Of a stretch of 64,000 nucleotides of DNA, positions 12,192-21,399 are shown in pieces; position 1 is the stretch's first letter; each line of letters starts with the position of its first letter. Below the pieces are notes generated by a model, which was given only the letters and a program-made list of their open reading frames with translations, was not told the origin of the DNA and did not search any database. This DNA comes from Dactylis glomerata (lineage: Eukaryota > Streptophyta > Magnoliopsida > Poales > Poaceae). The position numbers and the translations under genes were made by a program. The DNA is taken from the NCBI GenBank assembly GCA_007115705.1, contig QXEO01001827.1, positions 124,001 through 188,000 on the forward strand, written 5' to 3'.

Positions 12192-12235
12192 CTTCAGCAA
12201 AACAGTACCGTGATCAACCCAAAGCTCTGATACCT

Positions 12236-12548
12236 AAACCCTAGTTTCTAGACAGAACCAAGTGTTCCTCTGAAATTATTCGCACCAATTCGTATCGATC
12301 TGGTGTTTGTTCTTCTGAAAGTCTGAGTGTAATCTGCTGTTCCATTGGGAATTAGTATATTGCATCACCGCTTCGTGGTTGGCGGCTACGTGCGCAAGCG
12401 TGTGAAGTTGTGAATATCCAAAGGGTTGAGAGCTGTTGCGCTGGCAACAGGGATTAGCCGGAGAGTTCTCTGCAACACTCGAGTATCTTCATCACCATCA
12501 TCGCCATCTACATTGCGCTCGCTGAGAAGATCGGGACACCCCTTATCA
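12236..12548 (+). repeat. A/B-type LTR 3' fragment fused to a G leader
   Basis: Matches the last ~310 bases of the A 3' LTR (17365-17677) and ends CACCCCTTATCA. It is followed by TG and the G-type primer site (12551). The 5' part of this LTR is absent, replaced at 12235/12236 by the primer site of H in opposite orientation. The result is a hybrid: A/B U5 joined to G internal sequence. Confidence 0.82.
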
Positions 12549-13497
12549 TGTGGTATCAGATTACTGGGTTTATCACTGCGAGTATTTTCGGTTGATCTGC
12601 AAATTATTCTTAATTGGAGGTTTTCAGATCAGCGCGAGTTGTTGGTCTCTATTCTGGTTTTGGTTGTCTTCGTCGGCAGTCAAGTTGGGAGTCACCGATC
12701 CGATTGTTCTCTTGTTGCAAAGGACCGATTTCTTCTATTATTCTATTGACGAAGAAACCAGCGCGATTTGATTGATACAATTAATCACGAAACCAACAGG
12801 CGGCGGTGTGGAATCGTTCTGTTGGAGTCATAGCAATCCAGTAGATCGGCTCGTAACTAGATTTGTAGATCCGATCGCTAAGGAGTAAAAAAAAAAGAGT
12901 AGAGACGGGCTGCAGCGATCGCCCGTACGCGCCCTAGCACGGAGACGGTCTGCCTCCTGGCGACTGCCCGCCCCCGCCTGGGATCGCCCCCGTGCCGTGC
13001 GTGGAGTTTCTGCCGATCGGGGATCACTCGGGATCGGCGATGTCAGATCCGACCAGTCCTAGCAATCGATTTCCACGCGCCTCAGATCCGATCGATTTCC
13101 ACGCGCTTTAGATCACCACGATCGTTTCTGACAACAGGTGATTATTCTCCTATCGCTAGCAGATCCGATCGATCCTAAGGAGAAAAAGGAACAAAAAATC
13201 CCTAGCGGGCCGGCCCAACTGAGCACTCGAGCGGGGCAGCTCGTCCACACGTGGGAGCCCCTGTCAAGCAGCGCTACACCACAGAGGGTGTCTGCCCTCG
13301 GGCGCGCATGTGTCCCTCGCCCCGTGTTTGATTGTGTGCTGATTTCAGTCTTATTTTGCTGCCATTCAGTTACAAATTTTTTGAGGAAAACAAGATCATT
13401 CTCATCTGGGATTGGTGCATTCTTGCTCAGCGAATCTGTACTATTTTTTTCGGAAATTCTCTGCCACGGTGTGCTTTGGTGCTGAAGTTGTGCAGAT
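12549..13497 (+). other. G leader and primer binding site, copy 2
   Basis: Near-identical to 5039-5968, beginning with TG and TGGTATCAGATTACTGG. Small indels include an extra GGATCGCCCCC block near 12979. No gene seen. Confidence 0.75.
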
Positions 13498-14603
13498 ATG
13501 GTGGCTGGTGTTATGGAGACAGTTTAGACGGACATATCGGATTTTTATCAAGCTCGTTGGCTGGGCAAAGCGAATGAAGCACCCATTTTTAACCCTGCTG
13601 CTGTTGCTACGACCCGAGCATTGGGAGGTTTTAGAAGACTTTGGCTGAAGATTGATGCTATGCCACAAAAATATTTAGCATGGGAGGATGTGATGGACCA
13701 TTGGTTACTGCCGCGTTCTCAAGATTACGGGCAAATTACTTCTTACAATGCAGCTATTGCTCGCTTTGATCAAATAACTACTGCTTGGTGGAAGCGTGTC
13801 AGGTATGAGTTGCACCAAAAAGGCCAGAGTTTCACATGCAGTTGGGAAGAACTGAAGAGTCTTTTGAGGCAGCATTTCGTGCCAACAGATTGTATGGTAG
13901 AGCAGCCCAGTCGGGCTACGACCACAATTGTACCTTCTGTGGATACGAAGGCTGATGTTGGCAAGGATGTCATGAAAGAGGTTGAACCATTGAGTGGGCT
14001 GAATATGCAACTCAAGCGGGTACATGGTGCGGCTTGCATAGCAGTTGACAAGGGTCAGCGTTGGAGTTTATTTCAAACACAGTGCATGATCAAGGGCAAA
14101 GCCTGCAAGCTCATGGTGGATGGTGGTAGCTACTGTAATGGCCTCAGTAAGGCTGTGGTGACGACTTTGGGTTTGTCGACATGGCGTATTCCTGAACCTA
14201 AGCATGTTGCGTGGTTAAATAGCAGCGGTATGCTGAAGATTACTCACAAGGTGCGTGTGCCCTTTATAGTTCATGACTATGTTGATGAGGTGGAATGTGA
14301 TGTGTTGCCATTCGAGGTGTGTGGGCTCTTACTTGGACGTCCATGGCAGTATGATCACAATGCTATGCATGCTGGGAGAGCAAATACATATTCTTTTATG
14401 CATGATGGCAAACAGCGGACTTTGAAGCCTATGAGAGATGATCAAATCAAGTCCGATGTCGTGTTGGTGGTTCGCAAGAAGAAGTTGCATAAAGCTAAGC
14501 CACAACCAGGGCTAGCTAAGGTGCAGCATGAGGAGCATGATGCGAAAAGCGTCGTTCGTGATATTATTTCAGCCATGCCTGTAGATGACAAGCCAATTGT
14601 TCA
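13498..14603 (+). pseudogene. G-family Gag-protease, copy 2 (3' truncated)
   Basis: Same Gag-protease as copy 1 but without the solo LTR, so it shows the uninterrupted Gag-to-protease join (around 14000). ATG 13498 is followed by a TAG at codon 10 (13525-13527), where copy 1 has CAG. The frame is then open through the Gag domain and the protease (Asp-Gly-Gly near 14115, LLLGRPWQYD near 14330). It stops abruptly after the CCAATTGTT sequence at 14601, about 610 bases before the normal end. The next bases (CA) and then an inverted LTR are foreign to this position. No zinc knuckle is present. Confidence 0.82.
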
Positions 14604-15159
14604 TGATAAGGATCACGCGGGTGATCCTTGAGTTTTGTCCCGATCTTTCACAGCGAGTCTACCCGGATAGAAATCTTCCAACAACGCGACGAACGTCACC
14701 TAAAGAAGAGGAACGAATCCAGCAAGCAACGTGAAGAGAATCAACACGCCTCAAACCTGAGCCTGATAATCCTTGATAAACACAAGAACCTTCACAGCAA
14801 TGTAGTTGATAAACACGGCAGCGCCGTTTCCCTGGAGGGATGATACACGGTGGAGCACATGATAGTTTTAGACTAAACAACTGAACTCCCTAAACCCTAG
14901 ACTGCTGGCCTCCTTATATAGATGGCCAGAAAACTGTTGGGCTTGGACCGGCCCAAACCCAAAACACACATAAACCTAAGTGGCCCACAACTTGACCTAG
15001 CTACGAAATAACATAAGCATGAATATAAATTGCTGACACAACCTTAGACTAAATTATCTCATATCGTAGGTCGTCCTGGCCTGCCAATCTGCAACGAGCT
15101 TCCCTCATCTTGGTGGAGTCTTGAAATTAGGCTTCACCTCCTCCTTCGTGCCCATATCA
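14604..15159 (-). repeat. inverted G-family LTR, right end of the composite
   Basis: A full 556-bp LTR in reverse orientation (starts TGATAAGGATCACG, ends GTGCCCATATCA), forming a terminal inverted repeat with 4483-5038. Its U5 side joins truncated Gag-protease through CA, and its U3 side is the right end at the target duplication. Confidence 0.93.
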
Positions 15160-15164
15160 GGTGG

Positions 15165-17112
15165 TGTGTTGATGCAAGAGGGTCGGCCTATTGCCTACTT
15201 TTCTGAAAAACTTTGTGGTGCGAGGTTGAACTATCCTGTTTATGACAAAGAATTGTATGCGCTTGTTAGAGTTCTTGAGGTTTGGCAACATTATTTGTGG
15301 CCAAAAGAATTTATCATACATTCTGATCATGAAGCTTTGAAATATCTGAAAGCTCAATCTAATTTGCATAGGCGTCTTGCTAAGTGGGTTGAGTTTATTG
15401 AGTTTTTTCCTTACATAATTAAACATAAAAAGGGTAAAGACAATGTGGTTGCTGATGCTCTATCTAGGAAGAACATGTTGTTGACACAATTAGACATCAA
15501 GGTTCCTAGTTTAGAGAGCTTGTGTGATTTATATGCTACTGATCATGATTTTTTAGCACCATATAGCATGTGTACTGGTGGGAAAGCATGGGATAAATAT
15601 CACATCCATGATGGGTTTTTGTTTCGTGCTAACAAACTATGTGTTCCAGAATCGTCCGTGCGTTTGCTATTGTTGCAGGAATCACATGCCGGCGGTTTGA
15701 TGGGTCACTTTGGGCGTGAGAAGATGCTACTCATGCTCGCTGATCGCTTTTATTGGCCTAGGATGAGGCGTGATGTGGATAGGTTCGTCAAGCGATGCAT
15801 TACATGCAACAAGTCGAAGTCCAAGCTGAAGCCTTATGGTTTGTATACTCCATTACCTGCACCTACTACACCATGGGAGGACATTAGCATGGATTTTGTA
15901 TTAGGTTTTCCTAGAACTAAAAGAGGCCATGATTCTATATTTGTGGTAGTGGACAGATTTTCTAAGATGGCTCATTTTATTGCCTGCCACAAAAGTGACG
16001 ATGCGTCGCATATTGCTAACCTGTTTTTCAGGGACATTGTACGCTTGCATGGAGTACCCAAGACAATTATCTCTGATCATGATGTGAAGTTTATGAGCTA
16101 CTTCTGGAAGACACTCTAGGGAAAGCTGGGCACGAAGTTACTTTTCAGCACTACATGTCATCCCCAAACTGATGGTCAAACGGAGGTGGTAAATCGCACT
16201 CTTTCAACAGTGCTTCGATGCATGATCAAGAAGAACCTGCGTGAGTGGGAAGATTGTTTGCCGCATGTGGAGTTTGCATATAACAGGGCGGTTCACTCTA
16301 CCACGCAACGATGTCCTTTTGAGGTGGTCTACGGTTTCAAACCCATTACGCCACTTGATTTGTTGCCTCTTCCTATCCAAGAGCGAGTCAATATGGAGGC
16401 ATCGAAGAGGGCAGATTTTGTGAGGAAGATTCATGTGAAGACTAAAGAGGCTATTGAGAAGAAAGGCAAGTATACTACAGATCGTGCAAACAAGAAGCGG
16501 AAGGAGGTATTGTTTCAGCCCGGTGATATGGTTTGGGTTCACTTTCGCAAGGATAGATTTCTACAGCTACGTAAGTCCAAGTTGCTACCCCGTGGCGCTG
16601 GTCCTTACAAGGTTGTTGCCAAGATCAATGATAATGCCTACAAGATAGATCTTCCTACAGCTGAGTATGGCGTCAGCAATAGTTTCAACGTTGCTGATTT
16701 GACACCGTATGAAGGTGAAGACCTTGCAGCGTCGAGGTCGACGCTTTTCGAATGGGGGGAGGATGATGAGGACATCCCTATTACACCACCATTATCTCCT
16801 ACTCCTTTTGATGAAGATGTTGCTGCGAAGAAGTCCAATGAGATTAGGATTGGACCAATTACAAGAGCACGTGCAAAGCTATTGGAACAACAGGTGAACT
16901 CACTCTTAATTGAACCTGATCTTTTATTTAATGAGAACTTTATACTGCCTAAGTCTATGCATCTATGTATGATCAGGTTTGTTGATAACACGAGCATTGC
17001 ACGAGGAGGAGATGAGTCGCAGCAAGAAGAGCAAGACTTGATGATCAAGTGCGCGAGGGAGGAGAGGGAGGCAGGCGCACCAGGAGATCACAAGAACGTC
17101 AAGTCGACATGA
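15165..17112 (+). pseudogene. element A RNase H, integrase and C-terminal tail
   Basis: Continues RT across the G composite. RNase H resumes with VLMQEGRPIAYFSEKL and contains Y-D-K-E-L and T/S-D-H-E-A-L. Integrase shows the HHCC zinc-binding region (about 15687-15820, ending C-I-T-C), the core Asp residues (S-M-D-F near 15890; I-S-D-H near 16070) and, after a TAG at 16117-16119 (a Trp codon in relatives), H-P-Q-T-D-G-Q-T-E-V. A GPY/F-type module follows (near 16590). The last ~115 residues cross the polypurine tract into the LTR and include G-P-I-T-R-A-R-A-K, as in CRM elements. No classical chromodomain is visible. Confidence 0.9.
16752..16763 (+). other. polypurine tract of element A
   Basis: ATGGGGGGAGGA lies immediately before the LTR start TGATGAGG and primes plus-strand DNA synthesis. 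It is also translated, giving W-G-E-D-D. Confidence 0.85.
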
Positions 17113-17677
17113 GAGAGTCCATGATGGAACACTAGGATAGCCTACGACACGATGTCTACACGTCTAAGGCGCGCCACACTCATGGCATGCGTCCCAAATT
17201 AGGCCGAACCCATGTATGGGTCGGTATGTACTCGTTTGAGTCGAACCGAGTCAGTTTGGGCCCAACCCAGGTTAGTTTTGGGCCAGGTCCATGTTGAGGA
17301 CGCCCTAGCCTCGTTTAAGTAGCCAGGGGTGCCCCCTCAAGTCCCTTAGACCACGTTTAAACAAAACCCTAGTTTCTAGACAAAACCAAGTGTTCCTCTG
17401 AAATTATTCGCACCAATTCGTATCGATCTGGTGTTTGTTCTTCTAAAAGTCTGAGTGTAATCTGTTGTTCCGTTGGGAATTAGTATATTGCATAGCCGCT
17501 TCGTGGTCGGTGGCTACGTGCGCAAGAGTGTGACATTGCGAATATCTAAAGGGTTGAGAGCTGTTGCGCTGGTAGCAGGGATTAGCCGGAGAGTTTACAG
17601 CGACACTCGAGTTATCTTCATCACCATCATCGCCATCAACATCGCGCTCGCTGAGAAGATTGGGACACCCCTTATCA
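16764..17677 (+). repeat. 3' LTR of element A
   Basis: 914 bp, TGATGAGGACATCC...CACCCCTTATCA. The first ~350 bases are coding (Pol C-terminus). The 3' half is shared with the B LTRs and the fragment at 12236-12548. The right flank, AAACT at 17678, is CACTA sequence. The matching left target duplication is outside the window. Confidence 0.88.
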
Positions 17678-17732
17678 AAACTTCTTTGTTAGATTCTCCG
17701 GTTGGTCCTATTACAACAATTTATTTTCAGTT

Positions 17733-18212
17733 GTGCTGCACATAGGCATATACTGCTCACTCATATCCATTTGCCCAAGGTGGTCGCAAGCGACGTACTT
17801 TGACTCATCAAGTGACACGAAGTCAGCAAAGAACTATGGCCTAATCAAGAGTGTGCTCGATGATGCTCTACAATTCTACGTCGAAAAGGGGGGCAAATTC
17901 ACCAAGGGTGGCACGAGAGTCAAGAATGGAAAGCATATCTTCATGCACCACACAAAGTTCCCATGCGTCAAGCAGCCGCCTGGCAGTGTGAAGGAGGCCT
18001 TCTACGCCCTGCATCACATGAAGGGGATCATGCGGGATTCACGGATCAGGGCGCTACCAGCTAATCTTTGACAATGGGCCACAGAGTTTGCGACGATCGA
18101 TGATGCGGACCTGATGGAAGATTTCTGGCGCATCCAGAGTCAGATCGCGCAAGTCCTTCATGAAGATGTCAACTCAACCGGGGGGCATGCATTATGGCAT
18201 AGCGTTGACTAA
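17733..18212 (+). pseudogene. CACTA-associated Ulp1-like protease C-terminal domain
   Basis: The frame contains Y-F-D-S-S-S-D-T-K, a region of Gly/Lys-rich loops, then H-H-T-K-F-P-C-V-K-Q-P-P-G-S and A-F-Y-A-L-H-H-M, then a helical tail (I-Q-S-Q-I-A-Q-V-L). These fit the Ulp1-like, papain-fold region common in plant CACTA proteins, including the late Gln...Cys portion. One in-frame TGA (18069-18071; most simply CGA to TGA) interrupts it, and it stops at TAA 18210. The N-terminal part, with the catalytic His, would lie left of element A. Inactive here. Confidence 0.7.
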
Positions 18213-18589
18213 CCGCAAGATCAAAGAACGCCTCGATAGGCAGCGCGACACCAGGACGTTCATGACAAGAGAGGGCGTGCGCCCGTTCCCGGCGAGGACT
18301 ACATCATGATGTCTGTGGCTAGCTAGCGGTGTTGTGTCTATGTATCGTAAACTTTACTATCCTAGTGTTGTTTCTGAACTATTGTTGGACGTGTGTGTAA
18401 ACCTTAACTTCCCGAGGCTCATAATGCCTTGACGATCGATGTTGGACTTGCTTATATATGATCGATCGTCATCCATGCTATGTTTTATTCCAGGCTTATG
18501 AATCCTTGCCATAGTATTTGTGATCATGCAAGCATGTTTGCACTTTGTCATTCCTTTCATTGCATAACATATATACTACATGTCTATAG

Positions 18590-18784
18590 AGAGATGGCGA
18601 AGTGGTGTACTGCCAAGCACAGGTGACCAACTTCAGCGGCAACTGCTACAAAGGGTACAAGACAAGAGACCTCACGGTCTCCAAGTGGAGGAGACACGTG
18701 TGGAAGAAGAACCGGATGAAGATCTTGATCATGGTCCTGATCTTGCTCACCGTCGTCGCCGGTGTGATCTGTTCGTTCATATAA
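18590..18784 (+). CDS. small RNase H1 N-terminal-like domain with C-terminal membrane anchor (CACTA exon)
   Basis: This looks like a last exon: CTATAG at 18584-18589 is a possible splice acceptor, and no ATG opens the frame. The translation has C-Q-A-Q-V-x-N-F-S-G-N-x-Y-K-G-Y-K-T-R, which fits the RNase H1 N-terminal/caulimovirus viroplasmin-like fold (nucleic-acid binding) as I recall it. A basic stretch (W-K-K-N-R-M-K) and about 20 hydrophobic residues ending at the stop follow, a typical tail anchor. The domain call is from motif memory. It lies between the Ulp1-like frame and the CACTA end, on the same strand, so it probably belongs to the transposon. Confidence 0.5.
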   Translation, partial: RDGEVVYCQAQVTNFSGNCYKGYKTRDLTVSKWRRHVWKKNRMKILIMVLILLTVVAGVICSFI

Positions 18785-19032
18785 TAGTCTAGGTGATATG
18801 TAACTCCATTTGTAATTTGTAATGATCAAAGTTGTACTTAACTTGTGTAATGATCTGTCACTTGACTTCATATTGATGTATTCCGGCACTTTGAAACATT
18901 ATTATCTCAGTTTCGGTGTATTCCTGTGTTACTGATATATACCTTTGCATTTCTACTATATTCTTGTGTATTTTTTGGTATATACTGTGTATTTCTGCTG
19001 TATTTTCAGAAAAAATAAAATGGTGAACATAT

Positions 19033-19275
19033 ATGTGGCGCACCATTTTTGAAGTCACTGGCGCACCCTATCCGTGGCGCACCTAAGCGACGTGCACCGC
19101 AGACCCTGTCTGTGGCGCAGGTAGAAGGGTGCACCACTATCATCACATCTTCCGTGGCGCACTTATACGTGCGCCACGAATAAAAGTTATCTGTGGCCTG
19201 ATATGCGTGGCGCACCCCTGGTGCACCACGAAGCCCAAAAATGGTGCGCCACAGATAGGGGTTCTCCTAGTAGTG
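19033..19275. repeat. CACTA subterminal repeats and terminal inverted repeat
   Basis: At least ten copies of GTGGCGCAC, GTGCGCCAC and GGTGCACCAC variants lie in both orientations between 19033 and 19256, followed by the terminal repeat (19257-19275). Subterminal arrays like this bind CACTA transposase in known systems. The binding role is inferred. Confidence 0.75.
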
Positions 19276-19807
19276 ACTGCCATTTCTTACAGGACTCCTT
19301 CCCTGTCAGCTTCGGGAATCCAGCAGTCCTGCGGGCGTAGAAGGAGGCTGCCCCACATGTTACTAGAATTGAGTCCGCCATCTGGGTCTTGAGGTAAAGG
19401 ATCCACCAGAACAGATCAACACTGGGCCAGATGCCCAGATACGCTTCACAGAGGGTGGCGAATGCGGATAGAGTCATCATCGCATTCGCCCCAATGTGAT
19501 GCGGCTGTAGATGGAAATGATCCAAGAACTGTCGCAGGAAGTTGCTGGTGGGCAACGAGAAGCCCCTTCGGAAGTGCTCGAAGAAGACTACCGCTTCTTC
19601 GGGCTTGGGTGCGGGCACCCTCTCGTCACCGGGAGGGTGGCAACTCACAAGATCTTTGGACGGGATTACCCGACCTTGGCGCAGCAACTCGATCCTCCTC
19701 TGCTTCACCCAGGATCCTTCCCAGGATCCCTTGGGCAAAGGGGCCGGGGCGGCACCCCCGCTCGATGCGACGTCCTTGCCTTTCTGCCGAGGCACCTTTG
19801 GGGCCAT
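19276..19807 (-). pseudogene. gypsy-type putative transposase-domain gene, 5' fragment
   Basis: From ATG 19807 the protein has a basic Pro/Gly/Ala-rich start, then a segment with PPGDERVPAP, VVFFEHFRRGFSLP, FL-x-QFLDHF, L-x-P-H-H-I and LCEAYLGI. This is the pattern of the plant 'putative gypsy-type transposase' domain (Pfam PF04195, from memory), usually carried antisense in Tat-lineage gypsy elements. It is cut at 19276 by the CACTA end. The homologous domain appears on the + strand at 51975-52300. Its real biochemical function is unknown. Confidence 0.7.
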
Positions 19808-20290
19808 CCTGGTCCAGATCTGGATGAATGGAATGGTGGCAGAGGGAGTCTGGAACCCTAATCTTGTCTAGCGAATGTTCTGAGCCAAGAAGATTTAGGG
19901 CAAGCAGGCGGCCAAGAGAAGGGGAGAATCAAGCAACTGGTGACCCATGCCCACGAGCGGTCCCCCTGTTTAAAAGGGGTAGGGCGGGCGCTAGCGGATC
20001 GGTTGCGCACCTCACCGACGATGTGCTAGCAACCGCACCCTTCATCATACGCCACGTCGATGCTCAAAGATTGCAACCACCGCGGTTGCCGCAAAAGATC
20101 AGGAAACCAGAGCCGATGGGACGTGATGCTGCAGCGCGCGAACAAGTGGCGCCTGGGTCCAAGCCCCGAGGGATCAAGTCCCGAGGAGCCGAACACCAGC
20201 TAGCGGTTATGAGGCGGCCCTAGCCGGTTTGGTCCGAGAACCAGCACATCCGAGACGGAAGGCGATACTCCACGGAACTTGACCTCAAGC
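19808..20290 (-). promoter_or_regulatory. putative promoter and 5' UTR of the antisense-type gene
   Basis: There is no gene in this 480 bp. On the minus strand it is GC-rich and contains a TATA-like CCCTTTTAAACAGGGG (about 19965-19982), followed ~160 bases later by the ATG at 19807. The spacing suits a promoter with a short 5' UTR. Inference only. Confidence 0.3.
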
Positions 20291-21399
20291 TCGATGATGG
20301 TGTGATGTTAAGGCACCCAGTTGGGAACTCCAAGAGGAAGGTTTGAGGAGCACAGCAGCAAGTTTCCCTCAGTTGTGAAACCAAGGTTATCGAACCAGTA
20401 GGAGAAAGCCAAACTTCAGAAGGTGATGCTTGCTAGCTTCGCGACACTCCAGACAATGGTGCGAGAAAATGTTGGTGCGTAGTTGACGTAGGAGCTTCTT
20501 CACCTAGCATTAACGTGGAACCTGCACACAACACAACTAAGAACTTTGCTCCCAACTTCGATGAGGTTGTCAATCTCACCGGTTTGCTATGAACAAAGGA
20601 TTGAGCGTATCAAGTGGTAAAAGGTAATAGTAATGCAAGAATGTAAATAGAGCGAGCAAAAGTAAAGCGGTAAAGCAATGTAAAGGAAATTGGACCGGGG
20701 TCCATAGTTCACTAGTGGTGTCTCTCCATAAGATAAATAACAACATGCTGGGTAAACAAATTACAGTTGGGCAATTGATAGAGCAAAGATAACGTACATA
20801 TGTCATGAGGATCACTATGAGATTCACTCTAGACATTACGACAAAATACATAGACCGCCATACAACTGCATCTATGACTAAAAATCCACTCACGGGGAGT
20901 CATCTGAGAACCCCTTGAGTATTAAGTTGCGAACAACAGAAAATTGCATTAAGCAAAGTGCGTAATGTAAACAAAGCAAATGTCCTTGGACACAAGAATG
21001 TTGTTTCATAATCTATCATGTGTGGAAGATATTGTGATATCTGAAACAATGTTTGGTTGCAATGTGATAGAGCATAATTTAGTAAGACACATGTTATCAT
21101 ATTGTATGAGAATTTGTGAAGATTGGAGAGGCTGGGCATCTGGACCCCTAAAAAGGTTTTGGGAACTAACATTATACTCACAATTCGTCCCCGTGAGCTA
21201 TTGTAGCTTGATCATGAAAGTTGTCATGATAGGATGAATACAAGATGTCGGTAAAATGTTTACTACAATAAAAAGATTACTAAAGAATGGAATTTGGAAG
21301 AACATAAAATATTTGATGATGGTGATCTAATTCAAAGTGTGAGTCCAAGGGTATTAGTGTTTGACTAATCATGCCTAGAACTATGTGCCATGTGTATGG
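20291..21399. other. unassigned, probably retrotransposon-derived sequence
   Basis: No ORF with recognisable domains. On the minus strand the stretch around 20330-20410 resembles a leader type I associate with Triticeae gypsy elements, but I cannot place it in a family. AT-rich and repeat-like from 20560 onward. I could not define LTR ends. Confidence 0.35.

Larger units (their letters stand above)
9600..12235 (-). mobile_element. non-autonomous Gag-protease element H
   Basis: Read on the minus strand: an initiator-Met primer site (12224-12234, GGTATCAGAGC), then Gag-protease, then a polypurine tract (minus-strand AAGGGGGAGAGGA at about 10357-10369), then a 3' LTR (9600-10356). The 5' LTR is missing. 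At 12236 the sequence changes to a fragment of an A/B-type LTR in the opposite orientation. No RT or integrase is present. No target duplication can be recognised because the right end is gone. Confidence 0.78.
4483..15159. mobile_element. composite G-family insertion with inverted outer LTRs
   Basis: The unit begins TGATATGGGCAC and ends GTGCCCATATCA. It is flanked by GGTGC (4478-4482) and GGTGG (15160-15164), a 5-bp target duplication with one substitution. The order is LTR(+), internal copy 1 with a solo B-type LTR, LTR(+), 4 bases, LTR(+), element H (-), an A/B-type LTR fragment (+), internal copy 2 (+), LTR(-). The outer LTRs face each other, so both ends inserted in the target are U3 ends, which a normal LTR element never shows. 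Later rearrangement by recombination between repeats, or an assembly error, could also produce this layout. Confidence 0.75.
1..17677 (+). mobile_element. Ty3/gypsy LTR element A, CRM-like, interrupted
   Basis: The order Gag-protease-RT-RNase H-integrase is that of Ty3/gypsy. The element occupies 1-4482 and 15165-17677 and is split by a 10.7 kb insertion flanked by GGTGC/GGTGG. The 5' LTR and primer site lie left of the window. The pol ORF runs through the polypurine tract into the 3' LTR and ends with a G-P-I-T-R-A-R-A-K segment, and the LTR opens TGATGAGGACATCC. Both traits resemble the CRM (centromeric) clade as I know it, so the clade call is an inference and Reina remains possible. Two nonsense codons (3458, 16117) and the insertion make it inactive. 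It sits inside a CACTA transposon at its right edge. Confidence 0.85.
17678..19275 (+). mobile_element. CACTA (En/Spm) transposon, 3' part
   Basis: The right end reads ...GGGGTTCTCCTAGTAGTG, the reverse complement of a CACTACTAGGAGAACCCC terminus, a hallmark of grass CACTA elements. Inside it are a Ulp1-like C-terminal domain, a small membrane-tailed ORF and short subterminal repeats. The 5' part is cut off by element A. Its right flank ACT (19276-19278) is a candidate 3-bp target duplication; the left partner is not visible. Confidence 0.85.
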
